DNA of 64,000 nucleotides from Pseudomonas frederiksbergensis (GTDB taxonomy: Bacteria; Pseudomonadota; Gammaproteobacteria; Pseudomonadales; Pseudomonadaceae), in contig NZ_CP018319.1 in assembly GCF_001952935.1 (NCBI RefSeq), positions 4,298,001 to 4,362,000 of the forward strand, read 5' to 3'. The translations under genes were made by a program, and so were the position numbers. Position 1 is the stretch's first letter; each line of letters begins with the position of its first letter. This document shows, piece by piece, positions 1 through 9,239 of this stretch. Under the pieces are notes generated by a model. It saw nothing but the letters and a program-made list of their open reading frames with translations, was not told the origin of the DNA and did not search any database.

Positions 1-439
1 AAATTAAATCTTTGCGAGGTTCGGAACTCTGAATATCTAGAAAATGAATGCCGTCAACAAATATACTTAGTTCAACCGGTGTGTTCGGCTCTTTTTCATT
101 GATTGCCCAGCCAGAAAGTCCTGTTTCATCAAGGCGATCGAAATATCCTCTCATGACACGCTTTTGTCTTTTTTCTGGCTCCGTTTGAGTCTTTTGTTTC
201 GGACTACTAGAAGTGAAAACGGCAGGTGGCGAGGTAGCTGAATGGGACTCTATACTATTAATTTCTAGTGCTTCACCCAGATACTGTTGGGTCAGCGAAA
301 TATTAAATTCGATTGCGGATGTCAGTTCGGGTAACTCAATCAAAGCCTGCTTGTATTTTTCAAGGGCGATAGAATATTTTTTCTCTCTCAGGGCAGCATT
401 ACCTTCCCTAAGTGCTGTACCGCTTGATTTGTTTTCCAT
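1..439 (-). CDS. TPR-like protein with GWA-D domain, partial (C-terminus outside window)
   Basis: The minus-strand frame opens with ATG at 437-439, behind a GAGGGG ribosome site, and stays open to the window edge, so only the first 146 codons are visible. Residues about 5-60 look like one or two TPR helices (KKYSIALEKYKQALIELP). A Ser/Pro/Lys-rich linker follows. Near residues 100-130 comes a segment with the motif GLSGWAINEKEP and then PVELSIFVDG. The same 'GWA-D' type segment occurs in the two large glycosyltransferases at 2778-7717. The neighbours suggest a further glycosyltransferase of that family whose catalytic part lies outside the window, but this is inference. Base composition is AT-richer than the core genes. 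Confidence 0.7.
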   Translation of the reverse strand, partial: MENKSSGTALREGNAALREKKYSIALEKYKQALIELPELTSAIEFNISLTQQYLGEALEINSIESHSATSPPAVFTSSSPKQKTQTEPEKRQKRVMRGYFDRLDETGLSGWAINEKEPNTPVELSIFVDGIHFLDIQSSEPRKDLI

Positions 440-568
440 GGTTCACGCCCCTCATCTTGAAACTGGCAAAAATTTATGGCTCGTCAATACACACTCGGAC
501 GCCCTACGAGTAACGTGTAGCTAACTGCCTGGTTAGGCGAGGATTTAGTTGCACGTTCATTTTTTAGA

Positions 569-2593
569 TCATGCTTGGGTTGTCATTCGGCGTGGGGCCG
601 TATTCTGTTTAAGAATCATCCGGATGTTGGCTGCTAGTGAATTCCATTTTGTCATATCGGTAGTACTAATGTTTTTTAGCGATGTTAATTGTCGAGGAAG
701 GTTGCTGACTATGCCGCTAATCAAGAGGTGGTCCAGTTCGGTGAGTTTACTCCAAACGTGGATATCTAATAGGTCTGGTAGTGCGAATCGAAGTTCTAAC
801 CGGGCGCCCCGATCAATGTCATCGCTTTCAGCAAACCACCCTTGTATCGCTTGTCGTGTACTAGGCAGGAATTCTAAACGAGGGTTAACTCCAAACTCGC
901 CATCAACTTCATCGACCGTCGACAACCGATAATCAATTGCAGACCATGTCGTCTGCCCGATGCTCAAGTTGGTCATCTTAAATTCCAGTGAGCTATAACT
1001 TTCACGTGTCCGGAGTCCAGAACATTCACTGGAATCGTAACGAAGCATCAACGGCCAGTTTTTCAGGGTTATTTCTAGGGCAAATAATGATTTAACAATC
1101 TTTTCTCTGTCGCTTGACTTGACAACTTCTGTTGTGTCATTTTCGATACGGTCTTTTACCACTTCTGCGATAGCTAATAAAAGTGTCCAGTCACTAGCGC
1201 CTAGTGAGCTAAGAATCTTGTTATCTCCTACTAGAGGAGACCCCTCCGCCGGCATGCACTTAAGTTCCAGCGCTTCGGACTGCTCAAAGGGCCAAACTTG
1301 TAGAGGGGTAGAGGTTTCAGTCCTTTCTCGAAGGAAAACTATCCCCGCCATGGTATCCGTGTACTGGATTTCAATGTTTAATTGAGGTGTCAATACTCCG
1401 TTGATGAACAGGTTTTTCAGGCTGCAACGAAGTTTGCTCAAGCGTTTTTTGCCGTACTTGGCGTGCTTAATAATATTGAAGCTTTCTAGAAGCCAAGGTT
1501 TGGACTGTTTATTAACTGTCGATACTGCCAGGTCCCTATAGTCCGACAACAACTCCTTTGTGACTCTGAGTTCCAAGACTTGGTTTTCGAGGAGCTCTTG
1601 TGTTTGATGAAGATTTGTCAATAAGTGATCGTTTACTTTGAGTTCTTTGTTGCCTGGCGTTTTTTGCTTGCTTGACGGTAATGTCGTATCAATCTGTTTG
1701 TTCTGTTTGTTCTGTTTGTTCTTAGTTACTAATTGGCTATACTTCAACGAAATATCTTCGAAGCTGTCCTGTAAGGATAGGAGCTGGTCAACGTATTTCT
1801 GTTGTGAGTTGGTGATAGATTTGGCTGGTACATTCAAGTTTTTTTTATAGCAAGCCACAGATGCGTTCAATCTGGTTTTCTGATTGGTTGCCGCTAGATC
1901 TACAATCTTTAGTTTCATAGACAAAACTTCGCATTTTAAGCGTAGCAGGTTGGGAAATGCGTTAGAAAGCTCTGAACATAGGTAGTAATATGAAGTCTCT
2001 ACAGGTTTTTCGACTGTGCTACTTATTTTTGAAACGTCCAGCGATAATCTCCAAGCCCCCGAGAGCAAGTTAAGATATGCTTCAGGAATTAAACGGTAGT
2101 CGTTGACGTCTATGATCTCACACTTGTCAATGTTCTGTTTTTTGAACGAAAGAATTCGTTCAGTCTTAGTGATCCATTCCTTGGTTATCGCTTCAATGCT
2201 GTCGGCAGTTAATGGGGCGGATTCAAATGTCTGCTGAAGCAAAAGCTCCAGCGGGGTGTGCGCGATTAAAAAATAAATATTTGGATCAAAGTCCGCCCAA
2301 AAGCTCAGCAACTCAAAGCTTTTCTCTTCATCCCAGTACCAAAGATTTTCTTGATGATTGCTATAAAATATATCTCCCGCTAGTTGCTCCCATACACGTC
2401 CAATTTTGATACTGTTTTCATCATTTTCTTTGAGGTCACGGATTGTTGGCATCACTTTGGCGTGCCACTCACCCATTGTAATTTCTGGTTTGCGTTGAGC
2501 TGCCAAAGCAGGCTTTGCACCGGCGGCCTCGACATGGCGCGCGATTTCTCTAAGCGCTGATGCAGTACTTCCTGTGATGCACAAACTTTTCAT
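569..2593 (-). CDS. Large coiled-coil protein of unknown function
   Basis: 674 residues, no signal peptide. The N-terminus (about 1-190) has a layout I associate with sulfotransferase-like proteins of bacterial polysaccharide loci: a start resembling a nucleotide-binding strand (LCITGS), then FWADFDPNIYFLIAHTP, then W-x(6)-ILSFKKQNIDKCEIIDV. No intact P-loop is visible. Residues about 260-365 are predicted coiled coil, interrupted by the low-complexity KNKQNKQNKQ run encoded by a 9-bp tandem repeat at 1694-1720. The C-terminal 300 residues are not recognised. The gene is clearly AT-richer than the genes from 2778 onward, which suggests separate acquisition. It lies 184 bp downstream of the glycosyltransferase gene on the same strand. 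The function is not known, and the sulfotransferase link is a weak resemblance. Confidence 0.75.
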   Translation of the reverse strand: MKSLCITGSTASALREIARHVEAAGAKPALAAQRKPEITMGEWHAKVMPTIRDLKENDENSIKIGRVWEQLAGDIFYSNHQENLWYWDEEKSFELLSFWADFDPNIYFLIAHTPLELLLQQTFESAPLTADSIEAITKEWITKTERILSFKKQNIDKCEIIDVNDYRLIPEAYLNLLSGAWRLSLDVSKISSTVEKPVETSYYYLCSELSNAFPNLLRLKCEVLSMKLKIVDLAATNQKTRLNASVACYKKNLNVPAKSITNSQQKYVDQLLSLQDSFEDISLKYSQLVTKNKQNKQNKQIDTTLPSSKQKTPGNKELKVNDHLLTNLHQTQELLENQVLELRVTKELLSDYRDLAVSTVNKQSKPWLLESFNIIKHAKYGKKRLSKLRCSLKNLFINGVLTPQLNIEIQYTDTMAGIVFLRERTETSTPLQVWPFEQSEALELKCMPAEGSPLVGDNKILSSLGASDWTLLLAIAEVVKDRIENDTTEVVKSSDREKIVKSLFALEITLKNWPLMLRYDSSECSGLRTRESYSSLEFKMTNLSIGQTTWSAIDYRLSTVDEVDGEFGVNPRLEFLPSTRQAIQGWFAESDDIDRGARLELRFALPDLLDIHVWSKLTELDHLLISGIVSNLPRQLTSLKNISTTDMTKWNSLAANIRMILKQNTAPRRMTTQA
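1694..1720. repeat. 9-bp in-frame tandem repeat
   Basis: Three perfect copies of CTGTTTGTT lie inside the coiled-coil gene, and a fourth partial copy follows. Because the unit is nine bases, copy-number change would lengthen or shorten the Lys/Asn/Gln run by three residues without shifting frame. Confidence 0.85.
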
Positions 2594-2777
2594 GATGACT
2601 TGCCAGTTGTTATATGTCTGTGACTGTTTACGAGCAGTGGTTGTCTTGCGGAAGAGGCAAGGCTCGTAAGGCGTTTTGTTTGAGTTAGGCTATGCTGCGC
2701 GGTAATGTCCGTGCACTGAAGTGCGAGGCGGCTGGAGCGCAGCAAACTTCTAATTGTCCGGCCAACCCCCTTTTGTT

Positions 2778-5195
2778 TCATAGCGCAGACTTTTCCTTGC
2801 CCGCGCGGCTTGATGTTATCGGTCTTGATAGACCGTCGCGAGGCGGCATCGCCAATCCCCCATAAGGCCCACTCAAATAATCCAGACTCAGCGCCGGGTG
2901 ATAGTGCGGATCGCTTTGGCCTGCCTTGGACCATCGGTCAATAAACCCCTGCTGTTCTCGCACAGCCCTGGCGCGTTTTTCCGGGGTTTGGTCTTTGCCG
3001 CGGCTCGCGGATTCGGCGTGGATCAATTTAGCGAACGGGGTCCAGATCAGGTTCAGGCCGCGTTGCTGGATACGCAGGCACAGGTCCACGTCGTTGAACG
3101 CCACCGGGAAGGCGTGTTCATCGAGGCCGTTGACGGTTTCGAACACTGACTTGCGTACCAGCAGGCAGGCGGCGGTGACGGAGCTTTGGCGGCGGGTGAT
3201 CTGATTGAAGGCCAGGTAGCCAGCGTCGTGTTCTTCCCAGGTGTTGCCGGTGTGCGCAGCGAGTCCGTTGACACCCACGACGACGCCTGCGTGTTGCACC
3301 ATGCGGTTGGGCCACAGCAGTTTGGCGCCGACGGCTCCCACGTAAGGGCGCAGCAGTTGGCTGAGCATTTCCTTGAGCCAGCCCGATTCGATGATTTCGA
3401 TATCGTTATTGACCAGGCCGATCACTTCACCAGTGGCATGGGCAGCAGCACGGTTATTGATGGTCGAGTAATTGAATGGGTAAGGATGCGGCAGCACCTT
3501 CACGCCCCGACTTGGGAGTTCGGCGAGGTAGGCCAGGGTTTGCGGGTCGCTGGACTGGTTGTCGACGATGATGATTTCCAGCTCTGGATAGTCAGTGTTG
3601 TTCAGCAGCCCTTCGATGCAGGTGTGCAGCAATGCGTACTGATCGCGGGTCGGGACAATCAGACTGACCCGGGGCAGGATTTCTGGCAGCGGCCATTGGG
3701 CACGCAGCAGAGCCGGGAAGTCGGGCAGGGCGCTGACCGTCGCGCCCGGCGCCAGGCAATCGCACAGCCAGGCGATGGCTTGAAGGCGGTCGCTGGAAGG
3801 CGAGGCCTGTTCGGGGCTGGCCGGTGACTGCTGGTTCCGGTGATACAGCACCTGTGGCAAATGCGCGACAGTGGCCTGGTTTTTCTCGGTGGCTAACGCA
3901 ATACCCGCGATCAGGTAATGCCAGCTCAGCGATTGCAGTTCGTCTGCAGGCGAGAGCAGGGCCAGCGCTTCGTTAATGATTGCTGTACTGAAAATTGCCC
4001 CGGCGCTAAACAGGTCCGCGCCAATGAACAGGTCAATGTCCCAGACCGTTTTGAGCCAGGGCAAACTGCGTTCACCTTGCGGGCCATCCCGGTCGCAGTC
4101 GGCGTAACCCCAGGCGGTGGCATCGCTCAACAACCCGCTCAGGTGATCCAGCGCGTGCGGCGCCAGGCGGTCGCCTGCCATCAGCGGCACAACGCAGTCA
4201 CAGCTGGACTCGAGCAATTGCTTGAGCGCCGGCAGCAGGTTATCGGCAGAGGCCTTGGCCATCTGGGCCGGCGCTGAACGGTTTTCGGCAAGGCTGATCA
4301 GGCTGGATTCTTCCAGCGTCTTGTCGCCTTCGCCAATCAACAGCAGGCCGATTCGGGCCTGTGGCTGCTGATGGGCGTCCGGAGCTCCGCGCTGGAAACA
4401 CTCGAACCACTGCGGGTAATGATGGAAACCGACGCTCTTAGGCAAGCGCATTGTCTGTTCCCGGGTGACTTCGGTCAGCAGCGCCAGTGTCTGCTCGTCG
4501 GGCGCGTGGTTGTGTTGTTTGAGCAAACCTTCCAGGCCTTCGGGCCAGCAACACAGTTGAATCGGGCTGCCGGACAGCGGTTGGCCGAGGTCATTTTCCA
4601 CATGCAGCGTGTGCAGCTTGCCGTCGGCCAATTCCCATGGGAGGTCAACGCTGAAGCCGTGATCACTGGTTGCACGATAGACAAGGGCTTGATGATGCGT
4701 ATCGCAGGTCGCTTGAGCCAATGTGCGACCGTCTTCCCGAACGGTGATCTGGACATGTCGCCGTGGGGCTTGCGCGTCCCAGGACCAGCCGCTGATGCGC
4801 AGCCCGCCGGTATGCCAGACTTGCGAGGCAATCGGGGCCGGCTCCTTGCTTGGCGCGGCAGGCAACTGTAAATCGCCTTCGAGCGAGTAATCCTGATTGG
4901 CGATCCGGGCGCTGATGTGGCGCGCTTCGTCCAGCCAGCTTTGGTGCAGTTGTACGCCAAAGCCATGGAACTGATCGCCCATTTTGGCGTTGGGCTGAAA
5001 CTGGTCGGCCCGGGCCAGGGTTACGCAGGCACCGTCAATGCAGATTTCGACGACCAAGCGCTGGTCCGGTCGTGCAGTATCCAGCGCCCAGCCCTGGAGC
5101 ACATCGCCGTAAAGACCGGTGATGGCGCCCTTCAGGGTTGACTCGACGACCAGTCGTTCATTCGCGATGAGCTTATCCAATACTTCTTCTGACAT
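2778..5195 (-). CDS. Family 2 glycosyltransferase with two N-terminal GW-type domains
   Basis: 805 residues, cytoplasmic, no signal peptide. Two accessory segments come first: GWALD at about 35-39 and GWSWD near 135. Each is followed by alternating hydrophobic strands typical of a small beta-sandwich. The C-terminal GT-A domain starts near 508 with RVSLIVPTRDQ, carries LVNNDIEI (DXD-like metal/nucleotide-sugar site, about 595), and ends with the acceptor-side ED-like segment FPVAFNDVDLCLR. This matches GT2 enzymes of the rhamnosyltransferase type found in bacterial polysaccharide and glycoprotein loci. The start ATG overlaps the stop of the upstream glycosyltransferase gene by one base (TGATG), so the two are probably translationally coupled. 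The sugar and acceptor cannot be read from the sequence. Confidence 0.88.
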   Translation of the reverse strand: MSEEVLDKLIANERLVVESTLKGAITGLYGDVLQGWALDTARPDQRLVVEICIDGACVTLARADQFQPNAKMGDQFHGFGVQLHQSWLDEARHISARIANQDYSLEGDLQLPAAPSKEPAPIASQVWHTGGLRISGWSWDAQAPRRHVQITVREDGRTLAQATCDTHHQALVYRATSDHGFSVDLPWELADGKLHTLHVENDLGQPLSGSPIQLCCWPEGLEGLLKQHNHAPDEQTLALLTEVTREQTMRLPKSVGFHHYPQWFECFQRGAPDAHQQPQARIGLLLIGEGDKTLEESSLISLAENRSAPAQMAKASADNLLPALKQLLESSCDCVVPLMAGDRLAPHALDHLSGLLSDATAWGYADCDRDGPQGERSLPWLKTVWDIDLFIGADLFSAGAIFSTAIINEALALLSPADELQSLSWHYLIAGIALATEKNQATVAHLPQVLYHRNQQSPASPEQASPSSDRLQAIAWLCDCLAPGATVSALPDFPALLRAQWPLPEILPRVSLIVPTRDQYALLHTCIEGLLNNTDYPELEIIIVDNQSSDPQTLAYLAELPSRGVKVLPHPYPFNYSTINNRAAAHATGEVIGLVNNDIEIIESGWLKEMLSQLLRPYVGAVGAKLLWPNRMVQHAGVVVGVNGLAAHTGNTWEEHDAGYLAFNQITRRQSSVTAACLLVRKSVFETVNGLDEHAFPVAFNDVDLCLRIQQRGLNLIWTPFAKLIHAESASRGKDQTPEKRARAVREQQGFIDRWSKAGQSDPHYHPALSLDYLSGPYGGLAMPPRDGLSRPITSSRAGKEKSAL

Positions 5196-7717
5196 CAGGC
5201 CCGGCTCGGTGAAATAGGTAACAGGTTAATGGACAGCGCGCCTGCCTCGGTGGCGATCGCGCCTGGTATGGCGTACAGCGGCAGGCCCAGTTCAGCGGCC
5301 AGGTTTGGTGCATTCCAGCTGGCCCCTGGGTTCATTTCCAGGCTCAGGGCACCTTTACAACCTGCCAGCAAAACGCGGTCTGCGAGATCCAGACTTTGCA
5401 CTTTGGGTAACGCATGAACTGCGCCAGTGGCGAGCAGGGATTTGAACCACGGGCCGCTACCATGAGAGAGCAACAGGACGGGTAGTTTTTCCCGAGTGAT
5501 GCGCCTTCCCAGCTCCAGCCATTGTCCGGCGATTTTTGCGTCGCTCAGGCTGTCTGCGATTAGCAGGGTGCGAGGAGCGGTTTCGTTTGCCTGCAGGGAT
5601 TCACGTTGCTGTTCGATGACGATTGTTGCGCTTGGCAGAGCGGCTGCATAACGCTCGTGCAGTGCGCACCAGGGCAATTGAACGCTGAGTGCCTGTGCGG
5701 CGAAAGCTGGCCAGTTGGCGGCACTGTTCTGCTGCAGCAAAGTGTCGTCACGGCAGACGATGCGATATGGTTTGGCAAGGCTGGCCGGCAGTTGATAAAG
5801 CTCGGCAGGGCAGGCGGCCAGTTGCTGGTAGATCAATTCATCCAGCGGCAGGCTTTGCAGGTCTTCGAGCAAGCGATGGCTGTCGGTCGGCAGCTCGTAG
5901 TCGAGACTGAATGCCAACGGTTGCAGCTGAGCGTGCAAGGTGACGTGGGTGCGTTGACCCAGGTTACGCCAGGTCAGGCTCAGCGGTACTTCACGCGCTG
6001 CCGAGGTCTGGATGTGCAGTTGTTTCATGTCTTGGGCGGGCCATAGGCGCGTCGGGCAGGCGGTCATTTGCTTGGCCAACTGCGCCAGGCGTGCGCGTTG
6101 CAGGGCTTCGCGCGCCGGCTTGATTGGATCGAGCTGGCAAAAGTCCTGAAAACGCGCCGATGCGTCCGGGTAGCGACGCCTGAGAATGGCATTGTTGTGG
6201 GCCACTCGCAGGGCCTTTTCATCACCGAAGGAAATTCCGCCTTGATGCGCGACGAAGACGCTTGGCGCTCCCATGTGTCGCCAGCCTAAAGCGCGTGCAC
6301 GCAGGCACCAGTCGGTTTCTTCGCCGTAACCGCGCAGCAGATGAACGTCATCGAGGTAGCCAACACTGTCGATGGCGCTGCGCTTGATGTACAGGCAGAA
6401 GCCACAGCCGGTTTCGATTTCCATTGCAGGGCTGCCGGTGAGTTTCGCCAGTTCGTCCAGCTGCGCCTGATCTGTTGCGCTCGGCATCGGCTGGCTGACA
6501 CGGCTGACCGGGAAGCTCATCAATTCGCCGTTATTGGTGAACGGCGTGACCGAGGCGATATCTTCGGCGCTGTAAGCCACCGTGCGCAGGCGATCAAGCC
6601 AGTCGCCATGCACCCGGGTGTCGGCGTTGAGCCAGACCACATCCTGCTTTGGGCTCAAGGCCATGCCGCGGTTCATGCTGCGGATGAAACCCAGATTGAC
6701 CGGGTTTTGCACCAACGTGATCCTGCCTTTGCTGGCCAGTACCTTGAGGGCTTTGCGTAAAGCGGGAATCGGTGTCGCATCCTCAATCACTACCACGCGA
6801 TGAGGCGTACGGTTGAGCTTGCGGGCACTTAGTGCGCTGTTGATGCACTCCAGTGTTTCTTCCAAACCGTTGAACACCGGAATCAGCACATCCACCGGTT
6901 GTTTCTCGCCGACGTGCGCGACGGGCGGCGGCGGCAGAAAACCCGGCGTGGCGACAACTGGACTGCCCAGCAGGGTGTGGCCCGTTACGAAACGCACATG
7001 CACCGCGGGCGTGGCGTTGGGAACCCTGATACGAATACCACCGTGCGTTGCCGGCAACCCGGCAGCCGTGAGCAGCGGGTTTGGCGCGCTGGCGGTCATG
7101 CTGATCACGTGCCCGTTGGCCTCCAGTTGCAACGCGGCCGGAGTCTGCAGATTGCGCAGGTCAATGGCCCAGCCATGAATTTCCTGAAGTTCTGGCAAAT
7201 ACCGCACAACGCCTACTGTGCCTGGCGTGTCCTGTTGTGCCGCCAGAAGTTTAAGCACGAACGCCAATTCATTGGCCGCCGTGATGTCGGGCAGTTGGGC
7301 GAGGATGATACGGCGCAGTTTTTCAGGTGTTTCGGACTGGCTGCGCGCCTGCCAGAGCATCATGCGCAGTGCGGGTTCGTCAGGCAGTTTCTCCCAGGCA
7401 GCTGTCAGATAGCGGCTGGCGAGTGCGGGTTGATTCTGGGCAAGAATGCTGCGCCCGATCAGGGCGTGAACATCCGCGCGTTGCGGGAATGCATGGATGG
7501 CGTTACTAAAAAAAACAAAGGCAAGCCTGGCGTCCTGAGACAGGGCGTCGATACCTTTCCAGAGCAGGGCTTCTGGTTGGTATTCAGACGTCTGCAAGGC
7601 ACGCTCGAGTGCGGCATCCGCAAGACCACGCTCATCGGCGAGGCGATGGCCGTGGAAGAGGTCCATGAGCGTTTCCCGCCCACGGTCGAGGTGTCTGGAC
7701 ATAGCTGGCGTGTTCAC
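5195..7717 (-). CDS. TPR-containing family 2 glycosyltransferase
   Basis: 840 residues from a GTG start at 7717. An ATG at 7702 is the alternative, and neither has a strong ribosome site. Residues about 15-150 form TPR-like helical pairs. A GWAID accessory segment lies at about 182-186. The GT2 domain begins near 275 (PVDVLIPVFNG) and contains WLNADTRV (DXD-type site, about 362-369) and a GYGEETDWCLRA acceptor/catalytic segment. A C-terminal domain of about 250 residues is not recognised. TPR-GT2 fusions are common in loci that glycosylate secreted or surface proteins. The gene lies just downstream of the DUF4214 secreted-protein gene, separated by a terminator hairpin, and is coupled to the next glycosyltransferase gene. 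Confidence 0.87.
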   Translation of the reverse strand: MNTPAMSRHLDRGRETLMDLFHGHRLADERGLADAALERALQTSEYQPEALLWKGIDALSQDARLAFVFFSNAIHAFPQRADVHALIGRSILAQNQPALASRYLTAAWEKLPDEPALRMMLWQARSQSETPEKLRRIILAQLPDITAANELAFVLKLLAAQQDTPGTVGVVRYLPELQEIHGWAIDLRNLQTPAALQLEANGHVISMTASAPNPLLTAAGLPATHGGIRIRVPNATPAVHVRFVTGHTLLGSPVVATPGFLPPPPVAHVGEKQPVDVLIPVFNGLEETLECINSALSARKLNRTPHRVVVIEDATPIPALRKALKVLASKGRITLVQNPVNLGFIRSMNRGMALSPKQDVVWLNADTRVHGDWLDRLRTVAYSAEDIASVTPFTNNGELMSFPVSRVSQPMPSATDQAQLDELAKLTGSPAMEIETGCGFCLYIKRSAIDSVGYLDDVHLLRGYGEETDWCLRARALGWRHMGAPSVFVAHQGGISFGDEKALRVAHNNAILRRRYPDASARFQDFCQLDPIKPAREALQRARLAQLAKQMTACPTRLWPAQDMKQLHIQTSAAREVPLSLTWRNLGQRTHVTLHAQLQPLAFSLDYELPTDSHRLLEDLQSLPLDELIYQQLAACPAELYQLPASLAKPYRIVCRDDTLLQQNSAANWPAFAAQALSVQLPWCALHERYAAALPSATIVIEQQRESLQANETAPRTLLIADSLSDAKIAGQWLELGRRITREKLPVLLLSHGSGPWFKSLLATGAVHALPKVQSLDLADRVLLAGCKGALSLEMNPGASWNAPNLAAELGLPLYAIPGAIATEAGALSINLLPISPSRA

Positions 7718-7722
7718 TGAGG

Positions 7723-7759
7723 AAAATAAAAGAGGGGCGACCCGAAAGTCGCCCCTTTT
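7723..7759. terminator. Rho-independent terminator downstream of the DUF4214 gene
   Basis: An 8-bp GC-rich stem (7734-7741 with 7748-7755) has a six-base loop. It is followed on the minus strand by a T-rich tract (TCTTTTATTTT) and on the plus strand by four T. It lies between the stop of the DUF4214 gene and the start of the glycosyltransferase gene on the same strand, so it could limit read-through. Confidence 0.8.
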
Positions 7760-7815
7760 CGCATACTACCCAGCCTTGCGGCCGGGCGTATTTATCGCTA
7801 CGACAGGGCTAGTAG

Positions 7816-9222
7816 TTACACTGCGCCGTGAAGAACAACGACGTTGTCGTTGTGTACGATTGCTTCAGCCGAACCAACGATACCGATAGCGACGTCAGCG
7901 TGAGTGCCGCCGTTAGCCAGCAATTCAGTCCAGCCAGCTTTGCCAGCTGTATCAGCTGCGCGGCCGGTAGCAGATTGGTACAGACCGTCGATGAAGTCGC
8001 TGTCGATTTTGGCAGCGGCTTCAGCCGAACCAACAATACCTGCAGCCACTTCGCCACGGCTGGTGCCGTTGAACAGTTGGTTTACCCAGGCGTCCAGACC
8101 AGCGTCGTCTACAGGGCGACCCAGTGCGTTGGTGTACAGCTCACGGACGAAATCACCGTTCGACTGATCCAGCGCTTGTGCTTCAGCAGAACCGGCGATG
8201 CCAGCAGCTACATCGGCCAGCGAACCGCCGTTAGCGATGATCGCTTCCCAGCTGTCCGAGCCAGCGGTATCAGCACCACGACCCAACAGGGAGGTGTACA
8301 GACTGTCGATGGAGGCTTCAGTTGCTGCGCCGCCAAATTCGGCAGAGTTCAAGAACTCGTTGGCGATGTCGGTCAGCGAAGTGCCAGCCTCTACCAAACC
8401 GGTGAAAGCTTGAGCGCCGCCCAGATCAGCGTCGCGACCCAGGATGCCTTCGTACAGACGCAGAGCAGAAGCTTCAGCTTCGCTTTGTGCCAGGGCAACG
8501 GTGCTGCCGTCGGCGAAGGTCAGGAACTCAGCGCCAGTGATCGCGGCAGTTTGAGCGCCGGTCAGGGTGACGTTGTTGCTGTTGCCAGCGGTGAAAGTGT
8601 AGTCAGCAGCCGAACCGTCCAGCTGTACTACGTCGTAGCCAGCGCCAGTGTTGACGATATCGGTGTGAGCAGCACCGCTCAGGATGATAGTGTCGTTACC
8701 GGTACCGGTAGTGACGTTGTTGTTACCAGCGCCAGCCACAACGGTGTTGTTGCCGTTGCCGGTTACGATGGTGTCGTTGCCGTTGCCAGCGTCGATGTAG
8801 GAGTTCTGATCGCCATTAACAGTGATGACGTCATTGCCGGCACCAGTGGTAACCAGGAGCTCGATGCCAGTGGCAGCGTCAGCAGTAGCAAAAGCAGCGG
8901 CGACAGGAGCGTCGAAGGTCACAGCCAGGCTAGCGTTGCTATCGAAGATAAATGCCTTGGCCGAGTCCAGGGAATCAGGAATCTGCACGGAAACCAGGTC
9001 AGTGGCCACACCAGGAACGTTAACGATGACTACGTCAGCAGCGCCTTCCTGACCGGTTGGGATTTCTGGAGCATTTACGCCGTCCCAGCTGGCCAGGTTG
9101 ACGGTTTCAGCAGTTTCCAGGTTCAGCAAGGTGCTGATCGCGGCGGCGGTGTCGTCGGAAATGCTGGAGGTGGTCAGAAAAGTTTGGAACTCGGTATTCG
9201 TAATCGGGCTGTCGTATTGCAT
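7816..9222 (-). CDS. RTX-like/DUF4214 secreted protein, probable type I secretion substrate
   Basis: 468 residues, very acidic, rich in Ala, Gly, Asn, Thr and Asp, with no cysteine and no Sec signal peptide. Residues about 125-185 hold degenerate RTX-type calcium-binding repeats (GAGNDVI, GNGNDTIV, GTGNDTII). From about 255 to 455 come four tandem DUF4214 repeats of about 50 residues, each with an LY-x(3)-LGR-x(2)-D-x(2)-G core and ending in SAEA or SAEF. The C-terminus is short and hydrophobic (VVVLHGAV), as in many type I substrates. The start ATG has AGGA eight bases upstream. The gene lies 17 bp after the 293-residue gene on the same strand and faces a divergent type I exporter, so secretion to the cell surface or medium is the likely fate. 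RTX repeats and the exporter are established family features; the pairing is inference. Confidence 0.85.
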   Translation of the reverse strand: MQYDSPITNTEFQTFLTTSSISDDTAAAISTLLNLETAETVNLASWDGVNAPEIPTGQEGAADVVIVNVPGVATDLVSVQIPDSLDSAKAFIFDSNASLAVTFDAPVAAAFATADAATGIELLVTTGAGNDVITVNGDQNSYIDAGNGNDTIVTGNGNNTVVAGAGNNNVTTGTGNDTIILSGAAHTDIVNTGAGYDVVQLDGSAADYTFTAGNSNNVTLTGAQTAAITGAEFLTFADGSTVALAQSEAEASALRLYEGILGRDADLGGAQAFTGLVEAGTSLTDIANEFLNSAEFGGAATEASIDSLYTSLLGRGADTAGSDSWEAIIANGGSLADVAAGIAGSAEAQALDQSNGDFVRELYTNALGRPVDDAGLDAWVNQLFNGTSRGEVAAGIVGSAEAAAKIDSDFIDGLYQSATGRAADTAGKAGWTELLANGGTHADVAIGIVGSAEAIVHNDNVVVLHGAV

Positions 9223-9239
9223 GTGGGATTCCTGTTACT

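Noticed and set aside
2590..2934. 114-codon minus-strand frame overlapping the 3' end of the 805-residue glycosyltransferase gene
   Set aside because: It overlaps a well-supported gene in another frame and has no ribosome site or recognisable content.
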